Positions 18,627 to 33,540 are shown, numbered from the stretch's first letter. The stretch: 64,000 bases of DNA from Mesostigma viride (GCA_009746045.1 RPFO01000034.1:2311971-2375970); one strand, 5' to 3'. Program-made: numbers and translations. Notes: generated from the sequence alone by a model not told the origin.

Positions 18627-20312
18627 CCCCCCTTAGCCACATGGGCACAATGCAAAAGATGTCTGGGTAGGTGGAATCTCAACACCCCCCTTAACCACAT
18701 GCTCGTAGCATGCCGTCCAGTTGCTACCATGGTGCAACTGAAAATGAAGATGCCGTCCTCGTGAAACGCTTGAAGCTCCAACATGCGGTCGTGAGCCGCA
18801 CTACCGCCACTGATCCCCCCCCCGGCAACGCGAATGAGTGTCCTGCCATAGCAGCAACGCACTAGCTGCCCATCCTGTATAGCTGATACCCAACCCTTAG
18901 TTGGAAAAAGTGCTCTAGATGCTACATTCCCCCCTCACTCAAAGCGGCTGCCCATGGACACAATAGGGCCACACAGTCCCACAAATATAATACGGCAACA
19001 CATGCCAACAAAGAAAGTCCCTATGAGCTAACCCAAACGGTATAGAGGTAGGGTAACGGCAACAACACGTGCTGTACACACACGGAGCAACATAACGTAC
19101 GCCATCTCACAAAATTAATGACACCAACATCACGTTTTACGCCAATATAAACGGGGTGAAAACAAACATGGCAACAAATGCCACACAAACAAGGTACAAT
19201 ACAACCTTCAACACAAGACACAGTGGCCATAACAGATAAACGCGCTTCATAGCAAAGAAAACAGGACGTGCAAAACATTACCGCCACAAAGGCGAACACA
19301 TAAGTAACGATTACTTCGTCACGATTCACAAATCAGCCCGAGAGTAAACATAACGTCCGACATTACAGGCTATGCCGAAATGCACAGCCCAATTCGACAC
19401 AAAGGACGTAAACACTTGCATACAAGCAATGCTCTCAGCACAAAACAAAATAACACACGCGTCACAGGCACTTAACTCACGAAAACAAGTCGTAGACGAC
19501 GATACAACGGCGCTTCACTACGCCGCAGACCAGTGCCACAAATAGCGTGCAAAAACTCTGGATATACACTCCAGGTACGTAGAAAACGTCTCGTGGGAAC
19601 AATACCAAAATGTGTGGGCCATTGCCAATGAACGCATGGCAAAATAAGCACATAATTGCTGGAAGAACACAAAGAAAGAACCAGAGAACGCAGGCTTACG
19701 GCGCCTCACAAATTCCAGCAAACACGACACAAAAGTCGACATACAAGTTAATTTCCCACAGACAAAACATTAGGGCAACCTTGAGGAGTGGGGTCTGTGC
19801 ATCCTGGGCGACAATTTCCAAGGGTCGTTGCAGCTAGCGCAGTTGCAAATGCCATGGCCTGGCCGAACACCGTCAACTGACCGACGTGATGCCTTGGCAG
19901 CATTTTGCAGTCGACTTGACCGTTGGCGCTTGACAACACTTTTGGCTGACAGGTCGCTGTCCACGTCGTTGTCGGCTCGCTCGAGGCCTCGCGCCAGCAC
20001 CGGACTTGGCAGTCCAGGACTTGGAAAAATTTGGCAGCTTGCCGCTTGGTCGATTTCGCCCTTGCGTCACGAATTTGTTCCCCCTCAGTTAGGCTGGCAG
20101 CGTTCGAGCGCCGCGCCTTTGGTCTGGTCGCCGGACTTTGGTTACTAGCACCAGTGTCACCTGGTATGCTGGCGGCGACAACGCGCTCCGCCTGCACTGG
20201 GCTGTTCTGGACCGCGGTTTCTGGAAGTACTTCAGCGTCTGACACGGACTTCTCCATTGCGCTGGAAACTTCTCGAATTGGCGTGAACTTCCACTGGGCC
20301 GGCGCAGAGTAC
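18627..20312 (-). other. Non-coding 3' internal region of the Gag-only element
   Basis: 1.7 kb between the Gag stop and the polypurine tract. It holds only short ORFs: 102 codons at 19021-19329 and 210 codons at 19748-20380, the latter overlapping the gag end. I recognise neither. No RT, integrase or RNase H motif is present in any frame. Confidence 0.6.
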
Positions 20313-21872
20313 CTATATAAAGCCACGCAGTGTGCGAGTAATGCCCAGTAGGCCGCCCCCGATCCCGCATACACGGGCAAGCATGGCCAGTATGACCGTT
20401 AGGCCCACGGCCAGCCACTCCGCCGCGTGTCCCGAGGCACGTGAGATGCTGCGCTCGCTGCTCGCCATTTTCTGCCCTTGACAGGCAGCGTCGACGTCCT
20501 TGAAGCTCGTCGCCGAAGATTTCAGCTCTGGGATGGCGTCCATCGCTGCGTCCGCACCGCGCGCGGGCAAAAAGTAGGCGTTGTTCCTCGTCACGATGCT
20601 GCAGGGCCTGCTGTCCAGCACAGCAACCCGCTTGGCGAGGTCGACGTTGTGGCCATCCTTGACGAGCTGGCCGACAGATAAAAGTCGGGTGCTCAGCTTT
20701 GGAACGAGCAGCGCGTTTTGGAGGTGCACGTCTGCCTCCTGGCCCGGCAGCTTCAGCTTGACAGTCCCGATGGCTGTCGCCTTCAGTTTGCCGCCTGAGC
20801 CGGCGATTTCCCTGTTGTGAGGGTGCAGGCACACGAAATCCGACGGGCATGGCGTCATGTGACAGCTCGCTGCAGAATCCAGCACCCAGCTGGTCGGCGC
20901 CTTCTTTTCATATTGCGTGAGTGCAGCAGTGTCCGACGGCGATGGCGACTCGGCGATGGTGGCGAAGACGAAGCCGGACGGCAGCTCTGCAGCCTCCTGG
21001 GTGATGTGCGCCTCGCTGGCACCTGGTGAGTGCCCCTTTCTCGCCGCTGATGTCGCGTGGTTCCGTCGCGTCGCCTGGTTCTTGCGTTCTTGCTTCAGCT
21101 CCGGATGCTTCTCCCAGCACTGGGCCTCCACGTGCCCGAGCTTCTTGCAGTGATAGCACCGCTTTCCTCCACCTTTCTTGGTAGTAGTGTGGAAAGCCTG
21201 GCCGTCCGATGAGCTCTCCTTCTTTGCTTCAGCAGAACGCCCTCCCATCAGCATGTCCTCCGCCTCCAGCAGCGCAGCCTTGACCTCCTCCAAGTTGTCC
21301 TCCTCCTTGAAATGCACCGATATCAGCGCAGGGCGATATTTGTCTGGCAGGCCGCTCTTGAGAATGGCTGCGAAGTCTTGGTCACTCATGACTCCCCCCA
21401 CAGCACGGTACTCCGCCAGCAGCAGCAGTCCCCTTAGGATATACTGCCCCATGGTCTCCCCTGGCTTCATTTGCAGCCTGTGCAGCTGGACCCTGAGGTC
21501 CATCCGGTGGCTCTTGGTGAGCTTTTGCTGCTCGTAGACCTCCCTCAGCGTCTTGTAGAGCTTGCTGCCAGATTGGTCTGGCACGAGCGATAGGATGCGC
21601 CTCGCTTCTCCAACAAGTGCAGCTGAGATAACAAGGCCGACAGCCATGTCAGCCTTCGGGTCCTCCTTGGTGCCAAGCAGAACATCCTTAACCCCGTAGA
21701 AGCGACAGAAGCCCTCAAGGGATGTCTTGGTCTCCTCCCAGCCACGTAAACTTGTGCCGTCAAATTTCAGCACCATCTTGGAGCACACATTCAGCATAGG
21801 AGTGTAGTCCACCTCGCTTGCCATGGAGCTTGTAACTGGGCTGGGTTTCTTGGTGGTCTTCTTGGAGCTCAT
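20313..21872 (-). CDS. Copia-type Gag-protease polyprotein with C-terminal membrane segment
   Basis: 519 codons from ATG at 21872-21870, lying about 20 bases after the LTR. The first 200 residues are a copia-type Gag (UBN2-like: MVLKFDGTSLRGWEETKTSL..., ...RVQLHRLQMKPGETMGQYIL...). A CCHC zinc knuckle follows near residue 239, CYHCKKLGHVEAQC, for RNA binding. Then comes a retroviral-type aspartic protease with active site WVLDSAASCHM near residue 329, and the usual LLSVGQLVKDGHNV block. The protein then leaves copia homology and ends with a hydrophobic stretch, AEWLAVGLTVILAMLARVCG, predicted to span a membrane. Integrase would normally follow and is absent. The single intact frame suggests it is young or under selection. 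Confidence 0.9.
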   Translation of the reverse strand: MSSKKTTKKPSPVTSSMASEVDYTPMLNVCSKMVLKFDGTSLRGWEETKTSLEGFCRFYGVKDVLLGTKEDPKADMAVGLVISAALVGEARRILSLVPDQSGSKLYKTLREVYEQQKLTKSHRMDLRVQLHRLQMKPGETMGQYILRGLLLLAEYRAVGGVMSDQDFAAILKSGLPDKYRPALISVHFKEEDNLEEVKAALLEAEDMLMGGRSAEAKKESSSDGQAFHTTTKKGGGKRCYHCKKLGHVEAQCWEKHPELKQERKNQATRRNHATSAARKGHSPGASEAHITQEAAELPSGFVFATIAESPSPSDTAALTQYEKKAPTSWVLDSAASCHMTPCPSDFVCLHPHNREIAGSGGKLKATAIGTVKLKLPGQEADVHLQNALLVPKLSTRLLSVGQLVKDGHNVDLAKRVAVLDSRPCSIVTRNNAYFLPARGADAAMDAIPELKSSATSFKDVDAACQGQKMASSERSISRASGHAAEWLAVGLTVILAMLARVCGIGGGLLGITRTLRGFI

Positions 21873-21891
21873 GAACAATCCTCCGATACCA

Positions 21892-22735
21892 TGTTGGAAA
21901 AGTAGAGGAAACTAATGGGTTTTACACGATGCCTTTTGCTTGGCCTTGCTACCCTTTCACCTTGCAGGTGATGAAAGACTGAGCTTGAAGACAATGGAAG
22001 AGAGACCAGAAAAAGAGTTTTTTGTCATAGATTTAGAGGTTAGGAAAAGAGGTTCAATAGATGTTAAATGGAGGTGGAATAGAGGTTCAATGGAGGTGAA
22101 ATGGAGGTACCTGCCCTTAGGGGGCAGTTTCCTTTTATACCTTTTAGGCTAGGAAGGATGACATCAGCAATGACATCATCACAGAAGCTTGTAGAAACAT
22201 CCTAGCATATTCCTAGCATACTCCCAGCATATTCTCAGTATATTCCAGGAATATTCCTGGCATATTCTTAGAACATTCCTAGAACATTCTAGACATGATC
22301 CAAAGAGCTGGCATAATAGCTAGATGCCAAGTGTCTACATAATAATGTGCCACATAACATAATCAATAAAGTGACACATCTCTTTTCCTTGGAGTGACAA
22401 GTGTCATGCAATGAGTCTACCCACTTGTCATCATGTAAGTCATAACATGTGTCATCATGAGCTGCCAACACTTGTTAGCTCATGGACCAAACACTTGTCC
22501 AATAGGCCATAGCACCACTTGTCAATCAAATACGTGATGCTACTAGGCTGACTCAGGGTACAAGTCATCCATGTCCAAGTATAGGACTATGGCACATGAA
22601 TATTGATCAGCTCATTGAGCCCGATTCATCTAGCTTATCATAGCTATCAAATTCCCAGTCCATATGGAATAAATCCAACAAGATAGAAATCAGGCTGGGA
22701 TATATTGTGGCCAGGTGGATATAATATCCCTAACA
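21892..22735 (-). repeat. 5' LTR of the Gag-only element
   Basis: 844 bp; on the minus strand it carries the promoter for the gag ORF. A 12-bp insertion (GAAATGGAGGTA region near 22097) distinguishes it from the other LTR. Confidence 0.92.
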
Positions 22736-22740
22736 CGCTG

Positions 22741-23198
22741 GTTTCAGGCTCGTCCTCGGCATTTCGGTGCCCTTGCTGGTTCATGTTGATTATCGATCTG
22801 ATTCGTTACTCCTCTGTCCCTACCATGCCCTCCTGTGTTAAAAAGGATTAAATGGCTTACCTTTTATTAATTAAGAGCATATTTCCTCTTGCTTAAGTGT
22901 TTTCCTTTGTTTCCTTTTTATTTTCTCCTTGATAAGATTTTATTTAATCCTTGATCAGATTTTAGGTTATTCTTTCCTTTTCCTTGCTAAAGTGGTTGCC
23001 ATTTCCCTTTGTTTTCTTGGTCATGTCCCTTTGATCTGATTTTATTTTCTCTTTGACCTGATTTTCATTTATCCTTGATCTGATTTTATTTTATCCTTGG
23101 TTGGATTTTTATTTTATCCTTGACCAGATTTTATCTTATCCTTGTTCAGATTTTTAACCTTCCTCGTCCAGTGTATTTCTTTCATTTGCACATCAAAC
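22741..23198 (+). other. Gypsy leader with T-rich ~22-bp tandem repeats
   Basis: This continues the gypsy element after the Gag-only insertion. From about 22928 to 23158 it consists of imperfect units around CCTTGATCTGATTTTATTTT. No ORF. It leads into the gag ATG at 23199. Confidence 0.6.
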
Positions 23199-24931
23199 AT
23201 GTCCTCTCATACGTCTCTTGGGGGGGGTATGTCTCCCATTAACCAACGTTCCTCAGGTGTTAATCCCGGTGTTAATTCTGGTACTCCTCAATTGGCTCTG
23301 GGTAACAGACGTGATTCCTTGGACACTGTTCATCACTTGACTCCTCCGTCTCACAGTGTACGTTCTGACAGTACTCCCTCTACTCCGTCCTTTCACCGTT
23401 CACCTATTATTCCTCCTCCTACGTTTGAGGCGCGTACTAGGGCTCTTGCCCCATCCTCTGCTATTCCTCCTGGTAATGCTGGGAATCCCTCTGTGTCTAT
23501 ACCCTCTCAGGCTCCTCAGGTGTCAGCCCCTCGTGGTGTACGTAGTCTCGCTCCTGTGGGCCCTACTGCATGGGTATCCTATACTGCCATTCCTACACAT
23601 CCTCCTGCTTCCTGGGCATACCCTGATACGGCCTATCTATGAGGCAGCCCAAATCCCCTCACGTGTAGCAGAGTTAGAGATTAATCAGGATTTTAGCACC
23701 ATGCCTCTCCATGATAAAAACTATGATCATTTTTCTTATTCCACAATCAGAGAAGCCTATACACTCCCCACACCTCTGGTCACCAACCTGACTCTGTGGT
23801 GCCCTCACGTCCTCTTCCTACTAAGACCTATCCTGCTCCTCATAATTGGTTACTGCCTGAGTAAAAGAGTGGGCCTATGGATAAAACTGATCCTTCTCGT
23901 GCATCTAAGCCCCCTCCCCTTCCCACCTTTGCTAGTGTGCCTAATAAGTTAGATATTAGTTCCACCCCTCAGCAGCTAGTTTTTCACATTTCTTGTGCTC
24001 CGCTCTCAGCGGCCTCTTGGGAACAATATTATAGGTGGAAACTCCCTGATGTTGTTCTTGTCCCTCATTACCTTACCACCTGTGTGGCTCCTGCCCTTGT
24101 CACCCTCATTCAATGTGAGTCCCTCGCGTCACATGCATACCCTAACGCAGTAGCAGAATTGTTTAATTAGGAGATTGGAAAATCATGTAGTGCCTCCAGA
24201 CGTTGACTGGCAAGAGCGCCTTAGATTTTGATCCCTCGAGCAAGGCAATAAAACTTACGGGAATACCAACGGGAATTTGATGCCTAGATGGTACGCATTC
24301 GAGACCTCTCGGGTGCGGAAGTCCGTGCTCGCTTCTTGCAAGTTCTTAATAAAAACCTCTTGCGTGAAGTTCAGAAACAGTTTTCTGCATATAGTTTTCG
24401 TGACCTTCCTCGATCTGCTGTTCGTACCGATCTCCTCCGTGTAGCTGATTTTATGTATGCTCCTGCTCCTGTCCGTACTAGGGTCCATAACCTTGTCCTC
24501 ACTCCTGAAGAAGAAGAGGCATATGTAGAAGAATTAGATATTTGTGTTACAGATATATCTGCATTGGATGTGTCTCACATCACGTGTTATCACTGTCATG
24601 AGGTGGGCCATCTTAAGAGGGAGTGCCCCAAGTTTCTTTCCGGGGCCACCATCCTCATCCCAATGGCCGCCCTCCGCGTACTCCTCAGCGGGCCTCTCCC
24701 CTTCGCCCATCCTCAGGTCGTTCCTCTTCTGCTCCTCAACCCTCTAGGTTAAATGCTGTACAGATAGCTCCATATAGTGAATCCCCATTCTGATCAGGAT
24801 GCCGTCCCCTCTCAATACCCTCGTGATTCTCCAGCAATGGCTTTCTTCTCCGAGGTTTCCTCCAGGGTTCGTTCCCTTGGATGATGTAGGGGGGGAGGGA
24901 AAACAGTAGACCTGTCAGCAAGGGCCAAGGG
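23199..24931 (+). pseudogene. Gypsy Gag, frameshifted
   Basis: Starts MSSHTSLGGGMSPINQ at 23199 in one frame to about 23640. It then moves to a second frame (IYEAAQIPSRVAELEINQDF) and a third (MDKTDPSRASKPPPL..., from 23877), with a stop at about 24168. From 24288 an open stretch of 154 codons contains a CCHC zinc knuckle, CYHCHEVGHLKREC (about 24587-24628), the RNA-binding end of Gag. The Pro/Ser-rich N-terminus and single knuckle fit a Ty3/gypsy Gag, and protease and RT of the same element are found further right. At least three frameshifts and stops make it a relic. It is interrupted at 24936 by the 17.4-kb element. Confidence 0.75.
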
Positions 24932-24936
24932 GTAGC

Positions 24937-25398
24937 AGTTAGATGAGATGCTTAGGCTGACACACGGATTTCCGGCCTGCGCGCCGCGTATTGCCTACCG
25001 CGGCTGTCAGAGCGGGACACCTTAGTACTGTACGGCAGGGCGTACGGTACTGCGGTGTCATGTGGACGGACGTGTAGTGCGTGCCAGACTGTTCCTAGGC
25101 TCTAGCTTGACCCGCCAGATCCGGTGTAGCCGGGTCTGACGGGCCAAGTGTTAGCTGGTTGCTATACGTGGTCGCATGGCATTGCAGTGTACAGTTTTCC
25201 ACTGGTAGGCGCTGCAGGTAGCACTGCCATAGGCATATAGGCGTAGCACTGGTGGGGAGTGCCGCAGGACCCGAGTTTGCCCAGTTCCATCCTGAGCCCT
25301 CAAGCTTTCATTACATTCCTTGTATTATTGCTAATACACTCGTCATTCTCATTTCCAGCTTTCGTCAGTTGTCCTACGTCTCACGACGCATTCCAACT
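24937..25398 (+). repeat. 5' LTR of the 17.4-kb element
   Basis: 462 bp with termini AGTT...AACT instead of the usual TG...CA. Matches 41848-42308 closely, with a few substitutions and small indels. Confidence 0.9.
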
Positions 25399-25678
25399 TG
25401 GACTGAAACAGTTTTTTTTTTCCACAACAAAAAAAAAACATGGCTTCCAACAACAACGTCAAGGACAATTCAACAAGGGGAAGGCGCCTGCCAGGCGCAC
25501 ATCCCCCCGCCTCTCGCCGGAGGGCTCGCCCTCCGCCACCGAGGCACCGAGGGTGACGCCCAACGTCACCTTCCGCACGGTGGTCGCCGATCACCCACGG
25601 CATCGGACCCCGCAGGTGGGGGCCGGCGCCCGGGGGCTGGCGAGAGGACGCCCGTTTGCCACTGGCGGCTCGTCCGCC

Positions 25679-26887
25679 ATGGCACCCGGGGGGCAGGACC
25701 CCCGGGCACGTGACACCCCCATCGCAGGTGATGGGGGTCGTGAACGAAGCGATTCCTCGGAAGAGGACGGGGAGGTGCCGCCCACGAGGCCGCGGACCTC
25801 GATAGAGCTTTCCTCCCAGACGCCGGCGACGTCTGGTAACCTCTCGGTGGGCCGCCAAATGGCCATCCTGGACATTGATCGATATGGTGCGCATGTTCCG
25901 CCGCCTGTCGAGTTCGGGCGCCTGCCGTATCTTCTCCCCATCGGGGAAGATGACATTCCAGCGTTCATTTCTGTGAATGGCTGGATCATTCGTCAGCGGT
26001 TTCAGCTGACTGCCGATGAGCCGTCGCACGCGATCGATGTTCATCGGACGCACACGATGCTCGAGCGTCGTCTGCGGATGCAGTTCAACTTGATCCATGT
26101 GGCGGTTTGGATGTGGTGCTTTGCCAACCGGCCGAGGCACAATCCGGGCACTGTGGATCAGTGGGCGTCCAGGCAGCGTCAGCGAGAGGCGCTGCGCGTG
26201 GTGGCCAAGCAGGAGATCGCGCTGACCCCGTTGCCTGCGTGGCGGCCGTGGCCCCAAGTCACGCCAGTTGGCTGGGGCGATGACAGGCGCGAGGCGGCTG
26301 CGATGCCGCCTGCGACGGAGCGCGGGGCGGCAGTCGCCCCTACCACACCAATGGGTGGTGTAACCACCCAGGACCCTCTGGCAGGGCAGAGGGTCCAGCC
26401 TCAGCAGCCGGCTCCCCCGCCCAGCGTGGGGGGCCAGGTGGCTGAGGAGGCCACCGGGGTTGCAGGGACCCCGGCGGCGACGCCAGCTCCCGGGGTCGCA
26501 GGGACCCCGGCAGCGACGCCGGCGCCTCCGGCGCAGGCGGGGGAGGAAACTCCCATGGAGGGTGTCACTGGCACCTCCAGCGGCTCTGGGGGGCAGGCCC
26601 CCTCCAGTCGCACCAAGGACAAGGCCTTGGCTGGGCCGGGTGGACCTCAGGGTCCCACCCTGGCGGGGCAGCAGCCGGCAAGGCTGGAGGGTGATCTGGA
26701 AGGTCGGGACTTCATCACCCTGGGGGATGAGCCTGTGTGGCGGGCCATTCAGGCTGCCACAGCCTCCTTCCGCGGGCTGGCTGACAGGAGTCAGCAGCTG
26801 CACATCGCGGAGCTAGGCGGGCAGTCTGGTGTGTGCGATTATCACGCACTTACTGGGCTTGCCCAACCTCCACGTGGACACACGTAG
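25679..26887 (+). CDS. Upstream ORF / N-terminal Gag region of the 17.4-kb element
   Basis: The frame is open from the LTR (25259) to TAG at 26887. The first ATG in frame is at 25679, so the true start is uncertain. The protein has a basic, disordered N-terminal part and then a folded-looking block with PYLLPIGEDDIPAFISVNGW and LERRLRMQFNLIHVAVWMWC. After that comes a long Pro/Ala/Gly-rich linker with the repeat GVAGTPAATPAP. I recognise no known domain. It overlaps the following Gag frame by 59 bases in another frame, so it is either a separate ORF or the N-terminus of Gag split by an indel. The elements at 48-64 kb also carry an ORF in this place, but with no visible similarity. Confidence 0.5.
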   Translation: MAPGGQDPRARDTPIAGDGGRERSDSSEEDGEVPPTRPRTSIELSSQTPATSGNLSVGRQMAILDIDRYGAHVPPPVEFGRLPYLLPIGEDDIPAFISVNGWIIRQRFQLTADEPSHAIDVHRTHTMLERRLRMQFNLIHVAVWMWCFANRPRHNPGTVDQWASRQRQREALRVVAKQEIALTPLPAWRPWPQVTPVGWGDDRREAAAMPPATERGAAVAPTTPMGGVTTQDPLAGQRVQPQQPAPPPSVGGQVAEEATGVAGTPAATPAPGVAGTPAATPAPPAQAGEETPMEGVTGTSSGSGGQAPSSRTKDKALAGPGGPQGPTLAGQQPARLEGDLEGRDFITLGDEPVWRAIQAATASFRGLADRSQQLHIAELGGQSGVCDYHALTGLAQPPRGHT

Positions 26888-27814
26888 GGTGTGTGACGCC
26901 TTGCTGCCTGCCCTGCAGGCCCTCCTCTCAGGGAGGAGGGTGCAGGGTGACAGGCTTCGCCTGGTGCGACGCCTGGAGCTCCTTCACAATGCCATCATGA
27001 CCGGGGCGGGTAGGTGGTTGCCTACCTGGCTGCATCATGATTTTACTAACCCTACTGACGATGACGTGTCTCTCTCTCCCACCTTCCATGACTGGGAGGA
27101 GGCCCGCAGCAGGAGGCGCGGGAAGTCACACACACTCACACCCCCACCTAGCCCACCCCTATGTTGCCTACCCATCCTACGCAGCCCATGCTTGCCCCTC
27201 CTGCTCAGCTCATGCACTCAAGTAGCACCTTCCTCTCAGCATGTCTCTCCTGTGAATGCTGCAGCAGCAACCCCATCCTCTCCCTCTCCCCCTGCATCCC
27301 CTTCCAGGTGGCCCACATACAATGAAAACCGTCCTGTGAATAGGATCAATGTCAGGGGGTTGCCTGAGGGGCATACTAGGGAGCAGGGGAATCATGTACT
27401 TCTCTCTCTCCAGCTGGCTAGGGAGGAACTGAATGTCAAGAACTGGTTTGGATCTCTCATGCAGGGGGATTTTTACCATCAGTCATCCTCTCAGATTCAG
27501 AATCTCATCCTTGTCTTCCAGCGTAGGTATCCCAGGTGGCAGGACACACAGGCTAGGGCAGTCTGGGAGGCCTTCATGAAGGAGCTAACTGACCTGCTCT
27601 CCACCCCCTCATCTGTGGATATGTATGGGGCATTCAGGTGGGTAGAGGAATACAGGGTCACCTCCGTAGACTACGTGGCTGAGACCAAGAAATATGAGCT
27701 AGCCATCAAAGCCCGTCCTGATGTCCAGCAGCTAGATCACAAGTTCTTGCTGCATGCTTTCCTGGAGAAACTCAAACTTGACAAAAACACCTACGCTATG
27801 CTTGCAACACGGGA

Positions 27815-27839
<25 letters not shown>
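26829..27839 (+). CDS. Gag capsid region of the 17.4-kb element
   Basis: An open frame of about 336 codons holding an alpha-helical Gag-like sequence. Its parts are LLPALQALLSGRRVQGDRLR, a Pro/Ser-rich linker, then NVKNWFGSLMQGDFYHQSSS, a helical capsid-like stretch (YPRWQDTQARAVWEAFMKEL...) and FLEKLKLDKNTYAMLA. It stops at TGA 27837-27839. The continuation (MAKYWEDMKEALDYIK) is in another frame that overlaps by 25 bases. That is either a programmed shift or, more likely, a one-base indel, since no slippery heptamer is visible. The assignment as capsid rests on position and composition. Confidence 0.6.
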
Positions 27840-31108
<3,269 letters not shown>

Positions 31109-32706
31109 AGCAAGATTGTCGCACACACATAGGTTTCCTAAAATGGGTGGAGGCCTTCAACAAGGCCAGGGAAGAATGGGTAGTGCCAGATCCTCTAAGC
31201 CCCTCTCACACTCCACCTGTCACACCTATTGACAAAAAGCCTGCAGGGTGTAAGCACTTGCGCCTGAAGTTTGTGTGCAAACATAAGCCAGCAGCAGATG
31301 GGTCAGTCATTTTCCATGCTAGACCCTGTGTGACAGAGTTCAAGGGTACCACTGATCTGACAGAGGCAGAGTTGTACACGCCAGGCATTCAGCAAACCTC
31401 TCTAAAAATATTGCTGTCTGTCTTTGTGGGTCATCTCAATGACGGGGATGACTATGTATGTAAGGCTACAGACATTAAAAGGGCTTTCTTGAAGGGCTCA
31501 CCTGAGATAGCACAACAAGTGTGGCATGGTCAGGTGTATGTAGTCGCCACTCCCAGAGTCTGGGCAAAACACATCCCTCAGCAGTACCTGAAAGCTAACA
31601 TAGGTGTTGAAGGGCTGCAATCAGCTCCTCGCATTTTCAGGATGTCAGCTCAGGCTGTGTTTGAAAAGCTAGGGGCTAGATATGATGACATAGACCCTTG
31701 CTTCTTTGTGGTCCCACACCCTCATGGCATGCATAATCACCTTTGTGTGGCATGGGGATGATCAGCTGATTGCTGGGCCAAGGCGTGCTGTAGATGAGTT
31801 TATTCACCAAGTGTCACAGCACTTTGTTGAGATTGGCAAGCAAGTAGAGCTGGGCACCACTGCCATAAAATTTTGTGGCACAATGTTACAACTCCAGCAG
31901 CATAAAAACCAGTGGGTGTGTGCACTTTACTGTACTCTCCCAATGATTACATGCACAGCTGTTTGGAGGTTCTGCAAACAAAAATCAAACCTGGTGCCTG
32001 TCCCACCATTAGAGGCAAGCTGGGGTGGTTGTGCTCAACTTGTGCACCTCACCTGGCTGTGGTTAGCAGAGTTGATGATGATGTCTTGATGCAAGTAGGT
32101 CACAAAGCCATCACCAAAACTCTCCAGGAAGGCCCTCCTCTTATCTTGCATTCCTTGGATATCTCCACAAAACCATTCACATCCAAGCTATGATGGATAG
32201 TTCCATGGAGTCCAGGCAGATTACCAAGTTGCAAGCAAGGGAGTCAGGCTTGTATTTTGTGCAGAATGATGATGCACCCTTGTCTCTCATTTCATGGATG
32301 GTACAGCCGGTTGCATAGACGCAAGGCTGTCAGCAGCAATGCTGCTGAGTGCAGGGCAGTGGTGTCAGCAGTGCTTCATGCCAGGTACTTGAATCACGTG
32401 CTGGTTTGGTTGCAGATGCAAGCAGGCAGCAGTGCTGGGGTGGTGGCACACTTGCTCACTGACAGTCAGTCAGTCCTCAGCTTCCTTGCTAACCCTTATG
32501 CTGTGCACACTGATCTTGACTGGGTGGTCCTTAAACAGGAGTCCACCTACTGGGAGTCCACCCGTCACGTGGAGGACAAGCACAACGCTGCTGATGCACT
32601 CACCAAAGTAGTGCCTCAGCAGGCAGCTGATCAATATCAGCTGTTGTACCACCTGATGAACCCGTATGGCAAGCAGGCAACCCTGCTCCATCGGGGGGAC
32701 GCCTAG

Positions 32707-33179
32707 CAGGGTCCTGTTCACCAGGGCCGCCTAGGTAACCCAGTACCCCTTGGGCAGGTCCAAGGGGCAGGTTGTGCTTCCAGTAAGGGGGGTTGGTTGT
32801 TGGAGTCTGTTTTTATGCACCTGCGTGCCCTATGCCAATAAAATCTGTTTTGATTTTTTCACACCCATGGAATTTCGTTATGCCCACCTTCATAGGTGGG
32901 CAGGGGATGTATCTCACATTCTTTCTCCACTAGGGTTGTATGCCTTGGTGGATTGGCCTTGAGCTCAGTGGCTCAGGTGCCTCCCATTCAAGTGGAGGGT
33001 CAAACCTCCCTTGACAGGTGGTTACCCAGGACCCCAGTTTACTGTGGATCTCTTGGGCCACCTGGCCTCACTGTTCAGTGGCAGTAAAGGCATGGGTGCT
33101 GTCATGTTGTCTAGTACAATGTGATCAGCCCAGGTGCAGGATGCAATATTCCTGTCACCTGTCACCAGGACTTCAGCCA
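32707..33179 (+). other. 3' internal region of the 17.4-kb element, left of the CACTA insertion
   Basis: Non-coding. Contains AATAAAAT near 32836, a possible poly(A) signal. The last 60 bases (GGATGCAATATTCCTGTCACC...) match tandem units at 41270-41345 on the other side of the CACTA element, showing the two sides were once continuous. Confidence 0.65.
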
Positions 33180-33191
33180 CACTAGGAACTC

Positions 33192-33540
33192 AATTTCTGA
33201 GAAAATTCTCAAAACCCCTCAATTTTCTCACCCCTTTGAGAAAAAAGGTGAGAAAAGTGAGAAAAATCTCAATTTTTTCCCGCAAACGCTAGGCAACAAC
33301 TTCTCACCAGGGTGAGATTCTGGTGAGAAAAAGGGGGTTTGGGTGAGATTTGGGTGAGAAAAAACCCTAAAGTGAGAAAAAAGGTGAGAATGGGTGAGAA
33401 AAAGTGAGAAAAAGTGAGAAAAAGTGAGAAAATTGAGAAGTTTCTCACCAACACGAGAAAAATCACTAACACGAGAAAAATCACAAGTCAACGTGGTGAG
33501 AAATTTCTCACCAAGAGTGTAACACGAGAAAAATCATGAG
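33192..33540. repeat. Left subterminal GTGAGAAA array of the CACTA element
   Basis: Dozens of degenerate GTGAGAAA / TTTCTCAC units over about 350 bp. Subterminal arrays in CACTA elements are binding sites for the element-encoded DNA-binding protein; the role here is by analogy. Confidence 0.85.

Larger units (their letters stand above)
17790..22740 (-). mobile_element. Non-autonomous Gag-protease LTR retrotransposon (TR-GAG type)
   Basis: A complete element, including 5-bp target duplications CGCTG at 17790-17794 and 22736-22740. The LTRs (17795-18626 and 21892-22735) read TGTTAGGG...CCAACA on the minus strand. Just inside the 5' LTR is TGGTATCGGAGG (21891 downward), close to the plant copia primer site TGGTATCAGAGC that pairs with initiator tRNA-Met. 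Just outside the 3' LTR is the polypurine tract AAGGGGGG (about 18627-18634). The only substantial ORF is a Gag-protease; integrase and RT are missing, so it depends on an autonomous partner. Confidence 0.93.

Noticed and set aside
25349-26803. Minus-strand ORF of 484 codons
   Set aside because: Antisense of the GC-rich upstream ORF of the 17.4-kb element; composition only, no recognisable protein.
33192-33540. Possible CRISPR-like array of short repeats
   Set aside because: The GTGAGAAA units are degenerate, lack unique spacers, and have an inverted partner at the other end of a CACTA element; they are subterminal repeats.
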